DNA of 64,000 nt from Pseudomonas sp. B33.4 (GCF_034555375.1 NZ_CP140706.1:4579001-4643000); one strand, 5' to 3'; numbered from the stretch's first letter, positions 19,935-28,741 are shown. The notes: generated by a model not told the origin, from the sequence alone. A program made the numbers and translations.

Positions 19935-21896
19935 ATGCCCGCCATCCACAAAATCCTGATCGCCAACCGCGGTGAAATCGCCTGCCGCATCCAGCGTACC
20001 GCCCAGGCTTTGGGCTATCGCACCGTCGCCGTCTTCAGCGACGCCGACGCCGATGCCCTGCACGTGAAAATGGCCGATCAAGCCGTTCACATCGGCCCCG
20101 CGCCCGTGCAGCAGTCCTACCTGAACATCGCGGCGATCCTCGACGCTGCTCGTCTCAGCGGCGCCAATGCCATTCACCCCGGCTACGGCTTTCTCTCGGA
20201 GAACGCCGAATTTGCCCGCGCCTGCAAACAGGCCGGACTGATCTTCATCGGCCCGAGCGTCGAAGCCATCGAGTTGATGGGCAGCAAACGCCAGTCAAAA
20301 ATCGCCATGCTCGAAGCCGGCGTGCCGTGCATCGCCGGTTATCAGGGGGCTGAACAGGACGATGCAACGTTGCTGCGCGAAGCCGAACGCATCGGTTATC
20401 CACTGATGATCAAGGCCAGCGCCGGCGGCGGCGGACGCGGCATGCGTCTGGTGCACGATGCCGCTGATCTGCCGGCGCAACTGCGCACCGCGCGCTCTGA
20501 AGCACTGAACGGTTTCGGCAGCGACGAATTGATCCTCGAACAGGCATTGATCGAACCACGGCACGTCGAAATTCAACTGTTTGGCGACCAACACGGCAAC
20601 CTGATCTATCTGGGCGAACGCGATTGTTCGATCCAGCGTCGCCACCAGAAAGTCATCGAGGAGGCGCCCTGCCCGGTGATGACCGCCGAACTGCGCCAAG
20701 CCATGGGTGAAGCAGCGGTCAAGGCCGGCCGTTCGGTGAATTACGTCGGTGCCGGCACAGTGGAGTTCTTGCTCGATGCGCGCGGACAATTCTACTTTCT
20801 GGAGATGAATACACGCCTGCAAGTCGAGCATCCGGTGACTGAATTGATCACCGGACTGGATCTGGTGGCGTGGCAATTGCTGGTTGCCGAGGGGCAGCCA
20901 CTGCCGCTGACCCAGGATCAGGTTCAGCTCAACGGGCATGCAATGGAAGTGCGACTCTATGCCGAAGATCCCACGCAAGACTTCCTGCCACAAACCGGCC
21001 GTATCGAAGCCTGGCAGCCGGCGCTGCAGCAAGGTGCGCGCATCGATCACGGTTTGTTCGAAGGGCAAACGGTCAGCCCGTTCTACGACCCGATGCTGGG
21101 TAAACTGATCGCCTTTGGCGCGACCCGCGAAGAGGCTCGGCGCAAACTGTTGCGCGCGGTACAGGACACGGTTTTATTGGGCATGCAAAGCAATCAGCGC
21201 CTGCTCGCCAGCCTGTTGCAACATCCGCAGTTCATCAGCGGTGAATTCAGTACCGCCTTCATTGCGCAGCATTTCAGCGATCATCCCTGCCTGCACCGTT
21301 ACATTCCCGATGCCGAGCAACTGGCGATTGCAACGGTGCTGTTCTATCAAACCAGCGCCCTCTCCCACCGCGCTCCGCTCACTGGCTGGCGCAACAACGC
21401 CAGTGTGCCGCTGCACTATCGCCTCGGCCTCGACGATCAAAACTGGACAGTGCAACTGCTCGCCAAGCCGCAAGGTGCGTTCAAGGTTCAGGTCGCTGAA
21501 CGCTCGATCGAGTTGAAAATCATCGATCACAACGCACATTTGCTGACAGTGGAAATCGACGGTCTGCGCAAGTGCCATGCCTTTCGCCAGGTTGGCGAGC
21601 AGCTCTGGCTGTTCACCCATCCCGGCAGCCTGCGCCTGGAGGATCGAACTCACGCCGTGATCGACAGTCAGACCAGCGTCAGTTCCGGCACCTTGAAAGC
21701 ACCGATGGACGGCGCCATCGTCGACGTATTGGTCAGCGAAGGCAGCCCGGTCAGCAAAGGTCAGTTGCTGGTGGTACTGGAGGCAATGAAAATGGAGCAC
21801 CCGCTCAAGGCCGGCATCGACGGCGTGCTCAAGCGGGTGCAGGTCAAGGTCGGCGATCAGGTAAAAAATCGTCAGGTTCTGTTGCAGGTCGAGTAG
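19935..21896 (+). CDS. atuF: Geranyl-CoA carboxylase alpha (biotin) subunit AtuF
   Basis: A 653-residue biotin-dependent carboxylase subunit. Residues 1-450 form biotin carboxylase: KILIANRGEIACRIQ at the start, ATP-grasp glycine loop KASAGGGGRGMRLV near 160-173, and EMNTRLQVEHPVTE near 288-301. The C-terminal end has the biotinyl domain with EAMKMEHPL near 617, where Lys is biotinylated. Length fits acetyl/propionyl/methylcrotonyl/geranyl-CoA carboxylase alpha chains. With AtuC it forms the geranyl-CoA carboxylase; substrate is inferred from the operon. It is the last atu gene here: atuG and atuH, which follow in P. aeruginosa, are absent. Confidence 0.9.
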   Translation: MPAIHKILIANRGEIACRIQRTAQALGYRTVAVFSDADADALHVKMADQAVHIGPAPVQQSYLNIAAILDAARLSGANAIHPGYGFLSENAEFARACKQAGLIFIGPSVEAIELMGSKRQSKIAMLEAGVPCIAGYQGAEQDDATLLREAERIGYPLMIKASAGGGGRGMRLVHDAADLPAQLRTARSEALNGFGSDELILEQALIEPRHVEIQLFGDQHGNLIYLGERDCSIQRRHQKVIEEAPCPVMTAELRQAMGEAAVKAGRSVNYVGAGTVEFLLDARGQFYFLEMNTRLQVEHPVTELITGLDLVAWQLLVAEGQPLPLTQDQVQLNGHAMEVRLYAEDPTQDFLPQTGRIEAWQPALQQGARIDHGLFEGQTVSPFYDPMLGKLIAFGATREEARRKLLRAVQDTVLLGMQSNQRLLASLLQHPQFISGEFSTAFIAQHFSDHPCLHRYIPDAEQLAIATVLFYQTSALSHRAPLTGWRNNASVPLHYRLGLDDQNWTVQLLAKPQGAFKVQVAERSIELKIIDHNAHLLTVEIDGLRKCHAFRQVGEQLWLFTHPGSLRLEDRTHAVIDSQTSVSSGTLKAPMDGAIVDVLVSEGSPVSKGQLLVVLEAMKMEHPLKAGIDGVLKRVQVKVGDQVKNRQVLLQVE

Positions 21897-21966
21897 TCGC
21901 CCACACACGCATGCGGGTTTTGACTACGCTCTGAGTTATCAGAACGCGGAAATCAGGAACCCTGCG

Positions 21967-22509
21967 ATGCCCCACTGGCTGGTCATAGATCTGGAAGCCA
22001 CCACCGACGAGGGTGGCTGGCCGGTCACCGAAATGGAAATTATCGAGATCGGCGCCACGTTGGTCGATCGCGCCGGGCGCGAGCAGGATCACTTCCAGCG
22101 CTTCGTCAAACCGACGCGGCGGCCATTGCTGACGCCTTTTTGTCGTGAACTCACGCATATCACCCAAGCCAATATCGACACGGCGCAGCCGTTGACCGAA
22201 GTCTGGCCGGCGTTCGAACGCTGGCTCGCTCAGCATCAGACGCGCCTCGAAGGCTGGGCCAGTTGGGGTGATTACGACCGCAAGCAGTTGTTGCAGGAGT
22301 GGCAGCGTCTGCAAATCGACAGTGGCTTGAGCAAAGTGCCGCACATGAACCTCAAACAACGCTTCGCCAAGGCTCGGCGCCTCGAACGGCCGCTGGGCCT
22401 TAACGGCGCACTGCAATTGGCCGGCATGCAGTTCAGCGGTCAACAGCATCGGGCGCTGGAGGATGCGCGCAACACCGCGCGATTGTTGCCACTGGTATTG
22501 CCACTCTAG
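21967..22509 (+). CDS. DEDDh-type 3'-5' exonuclease
   Basis: A 180-residue exonuclease of the KapD/ERI-1-like type. Exo I is LVIDLEATTDEG at residues 5-16 (acidic D and E). Exo II is in WASWGDYDRKQL near 97 (D). Exo III is HRALEDARNTARL near 160-172, with catalytic His and Asp. It is a single-domain protein with no polymerase part. Members of this family trim RNA or DNA ends; the target cannot be read. It is a single gene beginning 70 bases after atuF on the same strand, so read-through from the atu operon is possible but unproven. Confidence 0.8.
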   Translation: MPHWLVIDLEATTDEGGWPVTEMEIIEIGATLVDRAGREQDHFQRFVKPTRRPLLTPFCRELTHITQANIDTAQPLTEVWPAFERWLAQHQTRLEGWASWGDYDRKQLLQEWQRLQIDSGLSKVPHMNLKQRFAKARRLERPLGLNGALQLAGMQFSGQQHRALEDARNTARLLPLVLPL

Positions 22510-22614
22510 GGTCAATTCGAGAACTCACTGGACAGACGCCGGGCAGGTGACGGCGTTGAACGCCTTGTGCATACTGGCCGCCTCCCTTTTTCAGCCCCTT
22601 TTGAGGAATCGCCC

Positions 22615-22899
22615 ATGTTTAAAGTCAACGAGTACTTCGACGGCACCGTCAAGTCGATCGCCTTTGGCACCGCTGAAGGTCCGGCGACCATCGGCGTCAT
22701 GGCCCCGGGCGAATACGAATTCGGCACCGCTCAGCGTGAAATCATGCACGTGGTGTCTGGCGCGCTGACCGTCAAACTGCCTGACAGCAGCGACTGGGAA
22801 ACCTTCGCCGCCGGCAGCCAGTTCAACGTTCCGGCCAACAGCAAATTTCAGTTGAAGGTGGCGGTCGACACCGCCTACCTGTGCGAATACCGCGGCTAA
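22615..22899 (+). CDS. ppnP: Pyrimidine/purine nucleoside phosphorylase PpnP
   Basis: A 94-residue single-domain cupin ([17 protein letters not shown] start; [24 protein letters not shown] beta strands, read as parts). Length and sequence pattern fit PpnP (YaiE), which splits several nucleosides with phosphate to base and ribose-1-phosphate. ATG at 22615 follows GAGGA at good spacing; an earlier in-frame ATG at 22567 lacks a site. A bidirectional terminator separates it from the convergent MOSC gene. Confidence 0.88.
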   Translation: MFKVNEYFDGTVKSIAFGTAEGPATIGVMAPGEYEFGTAQREIMHVVSGALTVKLPDSSDWETFAAGSQFNVPANSKFQLKVAVDTAYLCEYRG

Positions 22900-22919
22900 A
22901 GCAGCGGTTTCACTGCACC

Positions 22920-22957
22920 AAAAAAATGCCCGCGTCCAAGGACACGGGCATTTTTCG
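22920..22957. terminator. Bidirectional terminator between ppnP and the MOSC gene
   Basis: An A-run, then ATGCCCG-rich stem (atgcccgcgtcc / ggacacgggcat, one mismatch) with a short AA loop, and a T-run after it. A-run and T-run on the two sides allow use from both directions, which suits the convergent genes. Confidence 0.9.
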
Positions 22958-22970
22958 TTACGGTGGCGGA

Positions 22971-23777
22971 TTACTCGAGAATCTCCACCGGCATGCCAAC
23001 CTCGAGTCGACCATTGCTGTCATTCACCAGGTTCTGGCCGAACATCGCGCCATCGGCTTCAGCGCGGTATTTTTGCAGGGTTGCCAGCGGTTCACGATCG
23101 GCACTGCGCTCGCCGGTTTGCGGGTCGATGGTGGTGAGTATGCAGCGTGAGCATGGCTTGACCACGCGAAACTCGACGTCGCCAATGCGAATCCGCTTCC
23201 AACTGTCTTCGGCATAGGCCTCACTGCCCTCGATCACCAGGTTCGGCCGAAAGCGCAACATTTCCAACGGTCGCCCAACCTTTTGCGAGAGATCCCGCAA
23301 GGAGGCTTCGCCGATCAACAGCAGAGGAAATCCGTCGGCGAAGGCGACCTGATCGTCATCGTCGCCATAGCCCGCTTGCGTGGTGCGCGCCCGATCCAGA
23401 GGCACCTGCACCAGACGGGTCGGTTTGCCGATGAAATCGCTGACCCAACGGGCCGCTTCATCACCGGCATCCGGCACACGCAAGGTATCGCGCCAGATCG
23501 TCACGCCGCGCAGTTCCGCATCGTTGCCCGGCAAGGCGATGTCGATGGAAGACTGTTGCGGGGCACTCAGGGTCAGACCGCCCTGCGCATTCCACAGGGC
23601 GGACAACTGACTCATCTTTGCTTCGGCGCGCTGGGTCAGGAAGCGGCCGCTCGCTTCGTCCACGAGCATCCAGCGTCGGTCGCCATCAAGGCCCAGCTTG
23701 TCGAGGTCGACGTGTTGCAGCACATCGACTTTGCCGGATTTCAACGGGTAACGATAAAGCGCGCTCAGACGCAGCAT
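22971..23777 (-). CDS. MOSC domain protein (YcbX-like)
   Basis: A 268-residue protein with an N-terminal beta-barrel MOSC_N domain (LYRYPLKSGKVDVLQH at the start, GDRRWMLVD near 34) and a C-terminal MOSC domain (about 120-265). The conserved cysteine of MOSC proteins is in VVKPCSRCILTTID near 215. Relatives such as YcbX reduce N-hydroxylated compounds with a molybdenum cofactor; no ferredoxin domain is attached here, unlike E. coli YcbX. Start ATG at 23777 follows GGGAG; the frame stays open upstream for 21 codons but without a site. Nearby moeA, moaB and mobA are 6-8 kb away and not linked. Confidence 0.82.
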   Translation of the reverse strand: MLRLSALYRYPLKSGKVDVLQHVDLDKLGLDGDRRWMLVDEASGRFLTQRAEAKMSQLSALWNAQGGLTLSAPQQSSIDIALPGNDAELRGVTIWRDTLRVPDAGDEAARWVSDFIGKPTRLVQVPLDRARTTQAGYGDDDDQVAFADGFPLLLIGEASLRDLSQKVGRPLEMLRFRPNLVIEGSEAYAEDSWKRIRIGDVEFRVVKPCSRCILTTIDPQTGERSADREPLATLQKYRAEADGAMFGQNLVNDSNGRLEVGMPVEILE

Positions 23778-23844
23778 GGCCAGCTCCCTGGAGGATAAAA
23801 ACGCCACCCTATACGAGCTTGAGCAGGAATCAAAGAGCAATAAC

Positions 23845-23932
23845 TGTAGGTGTGAGCCTGCTCGCGATAGCGGTGTGTCAGGTAATGATTCGGGGCTGAC
23901 ACACCGCTATCGCGAGCTGGCTCACTCCTGCA
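23845..23932. repeat. Long REPIN between the MOSC gene and cheV
   Basis: Inverted arms of about 35 bases (23845-23880 and 23897-23932) with a few mismatches, containing TGAGCCTGCTCGCGATAGCGGTG and its complement. It is longer than the other REP doublets in the window because the palindrome extends into the GATAGCGGTGTGTCA segment. Confidence 0.85.
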
Positions 23933-23944
23933 ATGGGTGTGTGA

Positions 23945-24880
23945 TCAGGCCGGAACTTCGTCGAGCATCAGACGCTGGCGAACCACGTCGACCAGTTTGT
24001 CCGGCTGGAACTTGGAGAGGAAGTTGTCGCAACCGACCTTCTTCACCATCGAATCGTTGAAACTGCCGGACAACGAGGTATGCAGCACCACGTACAGGCC
24101 ACGCAGACGCGGGTCGTTGCGAATTTCGGTGGTCAGGCGATAGCCATCCATTTCCGGCATTTCCGCATCAGTGAAAATCATCAGCAGTTTGTCGGTCATG
24201 TTGACACCGGTATCGGCCCAGGCCTTGAGCATGTTCAGCGCCTTCAGGCCATCGCTGGCAATGTGCATTTTCACGCCGAGCTGGCCGAGGGTGTCACGCA
24301 ATTGCGAAAGCGCGACGTTGGAGTCGTCCACCAACAGCACTTCGCGGCCACGGGCGCGTTCCAGCACCGGGTCTTCGAGCTTTTCCCGCGAGACCTTGGC
24401 GTTGTAAGGGACGATTTCAGCGAGAACTTTTTCGACGTCGATGATTTCCACCAGTTGATCATCGACTTTGCTGATCGCGGTCAGATAATGCTGGCGCCCG
24501 GCGCTGGTCGGGGGCGGCAGAATGGCTTCCCAGTTCATGTTGACGATGCGGTCCACACCGCCGACGAGGAAGGCTTGCACCGAGCGGTTGTACTCGGTGA
24601 CGATGATCGTGCTGTTCGGCCCCGGCACCAATGGGCGCATGCCGATCGCTTGCGACAGATCGATCACCGGCAAGGTCTGACCGCGCAGATTGACCACACC
24701 GCAGACAAACGGGTGACGCTGGGGCATCAAGGTCAGCTTCGGCAGTTGCAGCACCTCCTGAACCTTGAACACGTTGATTGCGAACAACTGACGCCCGGCC
24801 AGTCGAAACATGAGAATTTCCAGGCGATTCTCACCCACCAGTTGCGTGCGTTGGTCTACCGTGTCGAGAATGCCGGCCAT
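23945..24880 (-). CDS. cheV: Chemotaxis coupling/response protein CheV
   Basis: A 311-residue CheV: CheW-like coupling domain (about 20-160; ILMFRLAGRQLFAINVFKV, VNLRGQTLPVIDL) followed by a receiver domain (about 180-305). The receiver has the acidic pair in VLLVDDSNVALS near 182, the phosphate-accepting Asp in IFTDAEMPEMDG near 238, and the conserved Lys in NFLSKFQPDKL. It links chemoreceptors to CheA and can be phosphorylated. ATG at 24880 has AGGAG six bases upstream, preferred over an earlier ATG at 24913. No che operon is adjacent, a usual situation for Pseudomonas CheV proteins. Confidence 0.93.
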   Translation of the reverse strand: MAGILDTVDQRTQLVGENRLEILMFRLAGRQLFAINVFKVQEVLQLPKLTLMPQRHPFVCGVVNLRGQTLPVIDLSQAIGMRPLVPGPNSTIIVTEYNRSVQAFLVGGVDRIVNMNWEAILPPPTSAGRQHYLTAISKVDDQLVEIIDVEKVLAEIVPYNAKVSREKLEDPVLERARGREVLLVDDSNVALSQLRDTLGQLGVKMHIASDGLKALNMLKAWADTGVNMTDKLLMIFTDAEMPEMDGYRLTTEIRNDPRLRGLYVVLHTSLSGSFNDSMVKKVGCDNFLSKFQPDKLVDVVRQRLMLDEVPA

Positions 24881-25334
24881 CAATGACTCCTGGGCTTGTT
24901 CTGATGAATTCACTATGTGAGGTTATCGGCGGCAAATGGCGGTTCTTGATTGCCATGCCAGACCCGCTCAAAAATGCCATGCTCAGGCATTGATGTCACA
25001 TTAACATCATGCTTTACTGGCGCAGTGATTTTCATCTGCTACATTCTCTGCGGCGCGACCTCGGTTTGCACGATAGGTTCCCGTGTCTAAGGGATTCCCC
25101 TAGTAACAATCAGGCCCAACCTGATATTCGCAATATCCAATAGCCATTAATGTGACGCCATTCTCATTGCATGAACGGAGTCAGGCTATTGTGTGCGATC
25201 GCAGTTCAGTGGAAACAACCCCTCTGGAACCCCTCAGCCTGTGCACCTGCACGTCTGGGCGCGATCTCCCGACGATTCATGATCGTCGCCACACACGGCA
25301 TTCCCTCATCAGACATGACGTGGTGGAGATAAGC
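24881..25334. other. Intergenic region between divergent cheV and the Hpt-like gene
   Basis: 454 bases without a convincing gene. It is AT-richer than the flanking genes and should hold both promoters. A 10-base element GTCACATTAA at 24995-25004 recurs inverted at 25147-25156 (TTAATGTGAC), one copy nearer each half. The first copy lies within a longer dyad GATGT-N7-ACATC (24992-25008). These may be operator sites; no known consensus was matched. Confidence 0.4.
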
Positions 25335-25802
25335 ATGCCAATGGACCGCAAAGAGTGGGTACAACGCTTCCCCGAATTCCTGGTCGAGGCCGAACAACTC
25401 CTGGCCAAGTCCGAAGAATGCCTCAGCCATCTGCAACTGATCAGCAATGACAAGGACGCCATCGAGTGCATGCTCAATACCCTCCTCAAGCTCGCACGCC
25501 GCGCTGAAGCCCTGGCGCTGGAGGCGATTTCCGAGTTTTCCCTGCACATTTACAGCCTGCTCAATCTGAGCCAGGATCACGTCGACCTTCACGAACAAGC
25601 CCTGCAAGCGTTGCAGGACTGCTTCACGCTGATGGCCTGGCAGCTTGAACTGGTCGATCAGAAGACCGGGCTACTGAGCCTTGATGAAAGCGAACAGACT
25701 TCGCTGATCGAAGCATTCGCCTTCCAGGTCGGTCAGAGCCAGCGGCAGCCACCGCTGTCGGGCAAACGTTTGCCTCAACTGCCCTATTCGGGACAAGCCT
25801 GA
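25335..25802 (+). CDS. Small helical protein resembling a degenerate Hpt domain
   Basis: A 155-residue, all-helical, soluble protein with no signal peptide. Residues 5-110 follow the spacing of a histidine-phosphotransfer four-helix bundle (FPEFLVEAEQLLAKSEECLSHL, then LLKLARRAEALALEAISEFS, read as parts). At the place where AHxLKG would carry the phosphorylated His there is LLKLARR, so no phosphotransfer is expected. The assignment is weak and made by eye. ATG at 25335 follows GGAGAT; an earlier in-frame start at 25152 extends 61 residues of unlikely sequence. It diverges from cheV and precedes a two-component pair, so a signalling role is possible. Confidence 0.55.
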   Translation: MPMDRKEWVQRFPEFLVEAEQLLAKSEECLSHLQLISNDKDAIECMLNTLLKLARRAEALALEAISEFSLHIYSLLNLSQDHVDLHEQALQALQDCFTLMAWQLELVDQKTGLLSLDESEQTSLIEAFAFQVGQSQRQPPLSGKRLPQLPYSGQA

Positions 25803-26290
25803 ATTGCCCCTTGTACACCGCGCAGGAATTTTGAACTGAAACGTTGATGTCGTAATTGGATAGTTCATACCTGCCAGCGACAAGTGAAATTAAATTATCA
25901 GCTTTGACAGACTCGAATTTTTTCTGCCGGCCTCAGGGTTTGCCTGTGTGTAAACAAGCACACTTTCAGGCAACACCGACATCTCTCGCACACAATAAAT
26001 CCGGCTTTTTTCCATTATGGAACTTGAGTCCAATATCACCTGTTTCCTGACTCAATGGACATATATAGCAAACGCGACCAACGGTATCTTAAGTGGTATT
26101 ATGCCGCGCACTAGTTGCTTTCAAATTAATGGCACAGTGACTTCAAATAGCGCTATCTGCCGAAGTAGGCGATCAATCCGTTCACTGAACCGCGTTGAAA
26201 TCAATAACATAATCGACAGCATTTTCAGACAGAGACCCGTCAGCCTCCGGCCGGTCTGCCCGCAGCGAACATCCATTGGCTCCATCCGTT
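25803..26290. other. AT-rich intergenic region before the NarL-type kinase
   Basis: 488 bases, clearly lower in GC than its neighbours. A short inverted repeat TTGCCTG ... CAGGCAA (25940-25973) flanks an inner TGTG ... CACA, giving a possible hairpin. No gene with a credible start site was found; a frame overlapping the kinase from 26017 has atypical composition. It may hold a long leader or a small RNA, but nothing specific can be supported. Confidence 0.35.
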
Positions 26291-27184
26291 ATGTACGCCA
26301 GCCTCAAGTCAATCACTACATGGCCACCCTCCCGGGAAAATGCACGCCGGTTCACACTCATACTGTGTGTCGCGGCAACGCTTGGCAGCCTGCTGACCTA
26401 CGGTCTTTCAACTCCACTTTGCCTTGGACTGCTGTTGCTCGACATTGCGGCTACCGCGTGTGTCTGGGTGCAATATCGCCTGTCGCGCAAATCGATCAAA
26501 TTTCAGCCGCAGGAGCTCGCTGACCGTCTGCTGGAAGTCCAGGAAAACGAACGCCATCGCCTCAGCCGCGAACTGCACGACGATATCGGCCAGTTGCTGA
26601 CGGCCGCCAAACTGCAGAGCGAGTGGCTCAAGCGCCGCATGCCGGCTGACTTGCAGGAACAATGCACGGCGTTGTGCGACACCCTGGAAGAAACCCTCAA
26701 CAAAGTGCGCGACGTCTCGGCCATTCTCAACCCACGTCAATTGACCAGCCTGGGACTGGAAGCCAGCCTGCGTGCGCACCTGCTCAAGACACTGACCAAC
26801 AGCAGCGTGCACTGGAGCCTTGATTGCCAGCAGCGCCTTAACGGTATCCCGGAAGAAATGGCGGTGGCCGCCTTTCGCATCACCCAGGAGGCTGTTACCA
26901 ATATCCTGCGTCACGCACAGGCGAAAAACCTGGTGATACGCGTGCAACGTCTGCCGGAAGGCCTGACGTTGCTGATCAGCGATGACGGCCTGGGATTCGC
27001 CCCGGCCGCCAATCCGGGTCGTGAAGGACAACGAGGCATGGCCGGGATGGCCGAACGAATCGAGCAACTGGGTGGCACCCTGAACGTCATCAGCGAACCG
27101 GGCAAAGGCACTCAAATCGAAGCACTCTTCCCCTGGGCGCCTCGCGCACTCGAGCGGGCCAGTACGAATAAGGTTATGCGTTGA
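26291..27184 (+). CDS. NarL-type sensor histidine kinase (HisKA_3)
   Basis: A 297-residue inner-membrane kinase. Two hydrophobic segments (about residues 23-40 and 42-60) anchor it with almost no periplasmic loop. The HisKA_3 dimerisation domain has RHRLSRELHDDIGQLLTAAK near 88-107, with the phosphorylated His in ELHDD. The ATPase domain has N-box EAVTNILRHAQA near 205 and G1 box DDGLGFAP near 235. With no sensor domain, it probably senses something in the membrane or through a partner. ATG at 26291 is chosen; no strong ribosome site is seen. Its last codons overlap the regulator gene. Confidence 0.88.
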   Translation: MYASLKSITTWPPSRENARRFTLILCVAATLGSLLTYGLSTPLCLGLLLLDIAATACVWVQYRLSRKSIKFQPQELADRLLEVQENERHRLSRELHDDIGQLLTAAKLQSEWLKRRMPADLQEQCTALCDTLEETLNKVRDVSAILNPRQLTSLGLEASLRAHLLKTLTNSSVHWSLDCQQRLNGIPEEMAVAAFRITQEAVTNILRHAQAKNLVIRVQRLPEGLTLLISDDGLGFAPAANPGREGQRGMAGMAERIEQLGGTLNVISEPGKGTQIEALFPWAPRALERASTNKVMR

Positions 27185-27840
27185 CTTGCAACTTACTTCT
27201 GGTGGATGACCACTCGCTGATCAGGGCCGGCGTGCGCGCTCTGGTACTGGATATTCCCGGTTACGCGGTGATTGGCGAGGCCAATGACGGTTCGCAACTG
27301 CTCGAAATGGTCGAGCAATTGAGTCCGGACATCGTCTTGCTGGATATCTCGATGAAAGAAACCGGTGGCCTGGAAGCCCTGCAACGACTCAAGCGAGTGC
27401 GTCCGCAGAGCAAGGTGCTGATCCTCTCGATGCATACCGATCCAGCGCTGATCATGCAGGCCCTGGAATCCGGCGCCCATGGTTACTTGCTCAAGGACAC
27501 GACGGCCACCGAACTCGAACATGCGCTGGAAGCCTTGCGCAACAACGAGCGCTATTTGAGCCCGGCCATTGCCCACACCGTGATCAATCAGGCTCTGACA
27601 CGCAATCAGAAGCAGCAGCCGGAAATCGCCGACTCGCACAATCTGACCGCCCGACAACTGGAAATCCTGCGCTTGATCGTGCGCGGAAAATCCACCCGGG
27701 AAATCGCCAATGGCCTGGGACTGAGCATCAAGACGGTCGAGACCCATCGCTCACAGATCATGAAACGCCTGCAAATCTACGACGTGGCCGGCCTGGTGCT
27801 GTTCGCCGTGCGCGAACAGATCATCAGCCTGGACGACTGA
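27181..27840 (+). CDS. NarL/FixJ-type response regulator
   Basis: A 219-residue regulator: receiver domain (about 1-120) with the acidic pair in LLVDDHSLIRAG, phosphorylated Asp in IVLLDISMKE near 55, and Lys in YLLKDT near 105; LuxR-type helix-turn-helix (about 155-215) with LTARQLEILRLIVRGKSTREIA. TTG at 27181 is the only start available after the upstream in-frame stop at 27169, and AAGG lies at good spacing. The start overlaps the kinase stop, so the pair is translationally coupled. Targets are unknown. Its 3' end overlaps the convergent lipid-kinase gene by 17 bases. Confidence 0.9.
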   Translation: MTCNLLLVDDHSLIRAGVRALVLDIPGYAVIGEANDGSQLLEMVEQLSPDIVLLDISMKETGGLEALQRLKRVRPQSKVLILSMHTDPALIMQALESGAHGYLLKDTTATELEHALEALRNNERYLSPAIAHTVINQALTRNQKQQPEIADSHNLTARQLEILRLIVRGKSTREIANGLGLSIKTVETHRSQIMKRLQIYDVAGLVLFAVREQIISLDD

Positions 27841-28741
27841 CCAATCCGGCGCCGCCCAACAATGGAGAATGCTCCGGCAAATGCACGCGCAACGCTGCCG
27901 GACGCGCTTCAAATCGCATGTTGTCGCCCTCCAGCGGTTCGCCATCAAGATTGATGCAGAGCCCCTCGGCGACCTTGATTTCGACCCATGGCAAACGGGT
28001 TCGCACAAACATGTTGTCGATCCCGAAACCATCGCTGAGCAGCGTCTTCAACGTGCCCACCAGCTCCTGTGGTGCCGGCAGGATACTGATATCAAGCAAA
28101 CCATCATCGGCCAGCGCCTCTGGACACAATACGTGCCCGCCACCGGCCTGACGACCATTGCCGATGCCCAGCGCCAGCAACTCGCCACGCCAGTGAAAGT
28201 CCGGGCCCTGAAGTTCACCGTAAGCGGCATGCAGCTCGCTGAACCGTGACAAACCGGTGAACAGATAGGCAGCACCGCCCAGCACCTTTTTCAGGTCCTC
28301 GGAGGTATTGGCCGTAACCTGGCTGCCGAAACCTCCGGTGGCCATGTTGAGGAAAATCTGCCCGCCCACTTCTCCCAGATCGATATTGCGCGGCGGTACA
28401 TCAAGCAGTTCGAGTGCCTCGGCGAGCTCCAGTGGCACACCGGCCGCGCGGGAAAAGTCGTTGGCGGTACCCAAGGGTAAAAGCACCAGGCTGGCTTTGC
28501 CCGGATGTGCCGCGAGCGCTTCGGCAATATCGCGCAACGTGCCATCTCCACCACCGGCAATGATCTTTGTGTAGCCGTCCGCCAATGCCTGTTCGACCCA
28601 ACGCTGAGCATCCCCTGCCTCCCAGGTCAGGCGTACGGCCAGTTCCCAGCCCTGTTTACGCTTGTCCTCGACGGCAGTTCTAACCGTCTCGTTGAGAGCC
28701 TGCTTGCCATGCAGAATCAATAGCGCTCGGCGTTCAGTCAT
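27824..28741 (-). CDS. YegS-type lipid kinase (diacylglycerol kinase fold)
   Basis: A 305-residue protein of the DagK/YegS family. The nucleotide-binding glycine motif IIAGGGDGTLRDIAEAL lies near residue 60, with LPLGTANDFSRAAGVP near 90. The C-terminal beta-sandwich domain contains DGLLDISILP near 205 and LDGEPLEGDNM near 270. YegS of E. coli phosphorylates phosphatidylglycerol in vitro; the substrate here is unknown. ATG at 28741 (MTERRALL) is preferred over one five codons upstream. It converges with the response regulator and shares 17 bases at the 3' ends. Confidence 0.88.
   Translation of the reverse strand: MTERRALLILHGKQALNETVRTAVEDKRKQGWELAVRLTWEAGDAQRWVEQALADGYTKIIAGGGDGTLRDIAEALAAHPGKASLVLLPLGTANDFSRAAGVPLELAEALELLDVPPRNIDLGEVGGQIFLNMATGGFGSQVTANTSEDLKKVLGGAAYLFTGLSRFSELHAAYGELQGPDFHWRGELLALGIGNGRQAGGGHVLCPEALADDGLLDISILPAPQELVGTLKTLLSDGFGIDNMFVRTRLPWVEIKVAEGLCINLDGEPLEGDNMRFEARPAALRVHLPEHSPLLGGAGLVSRPG

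Noticed and set aside
26017..26523. Plus-strand frame overlapping the start of the NarL-type kinase
   Set aside because: Starts in AT-rich non-coding DNA, no ribosome site, and runs into the kinase in another frame.
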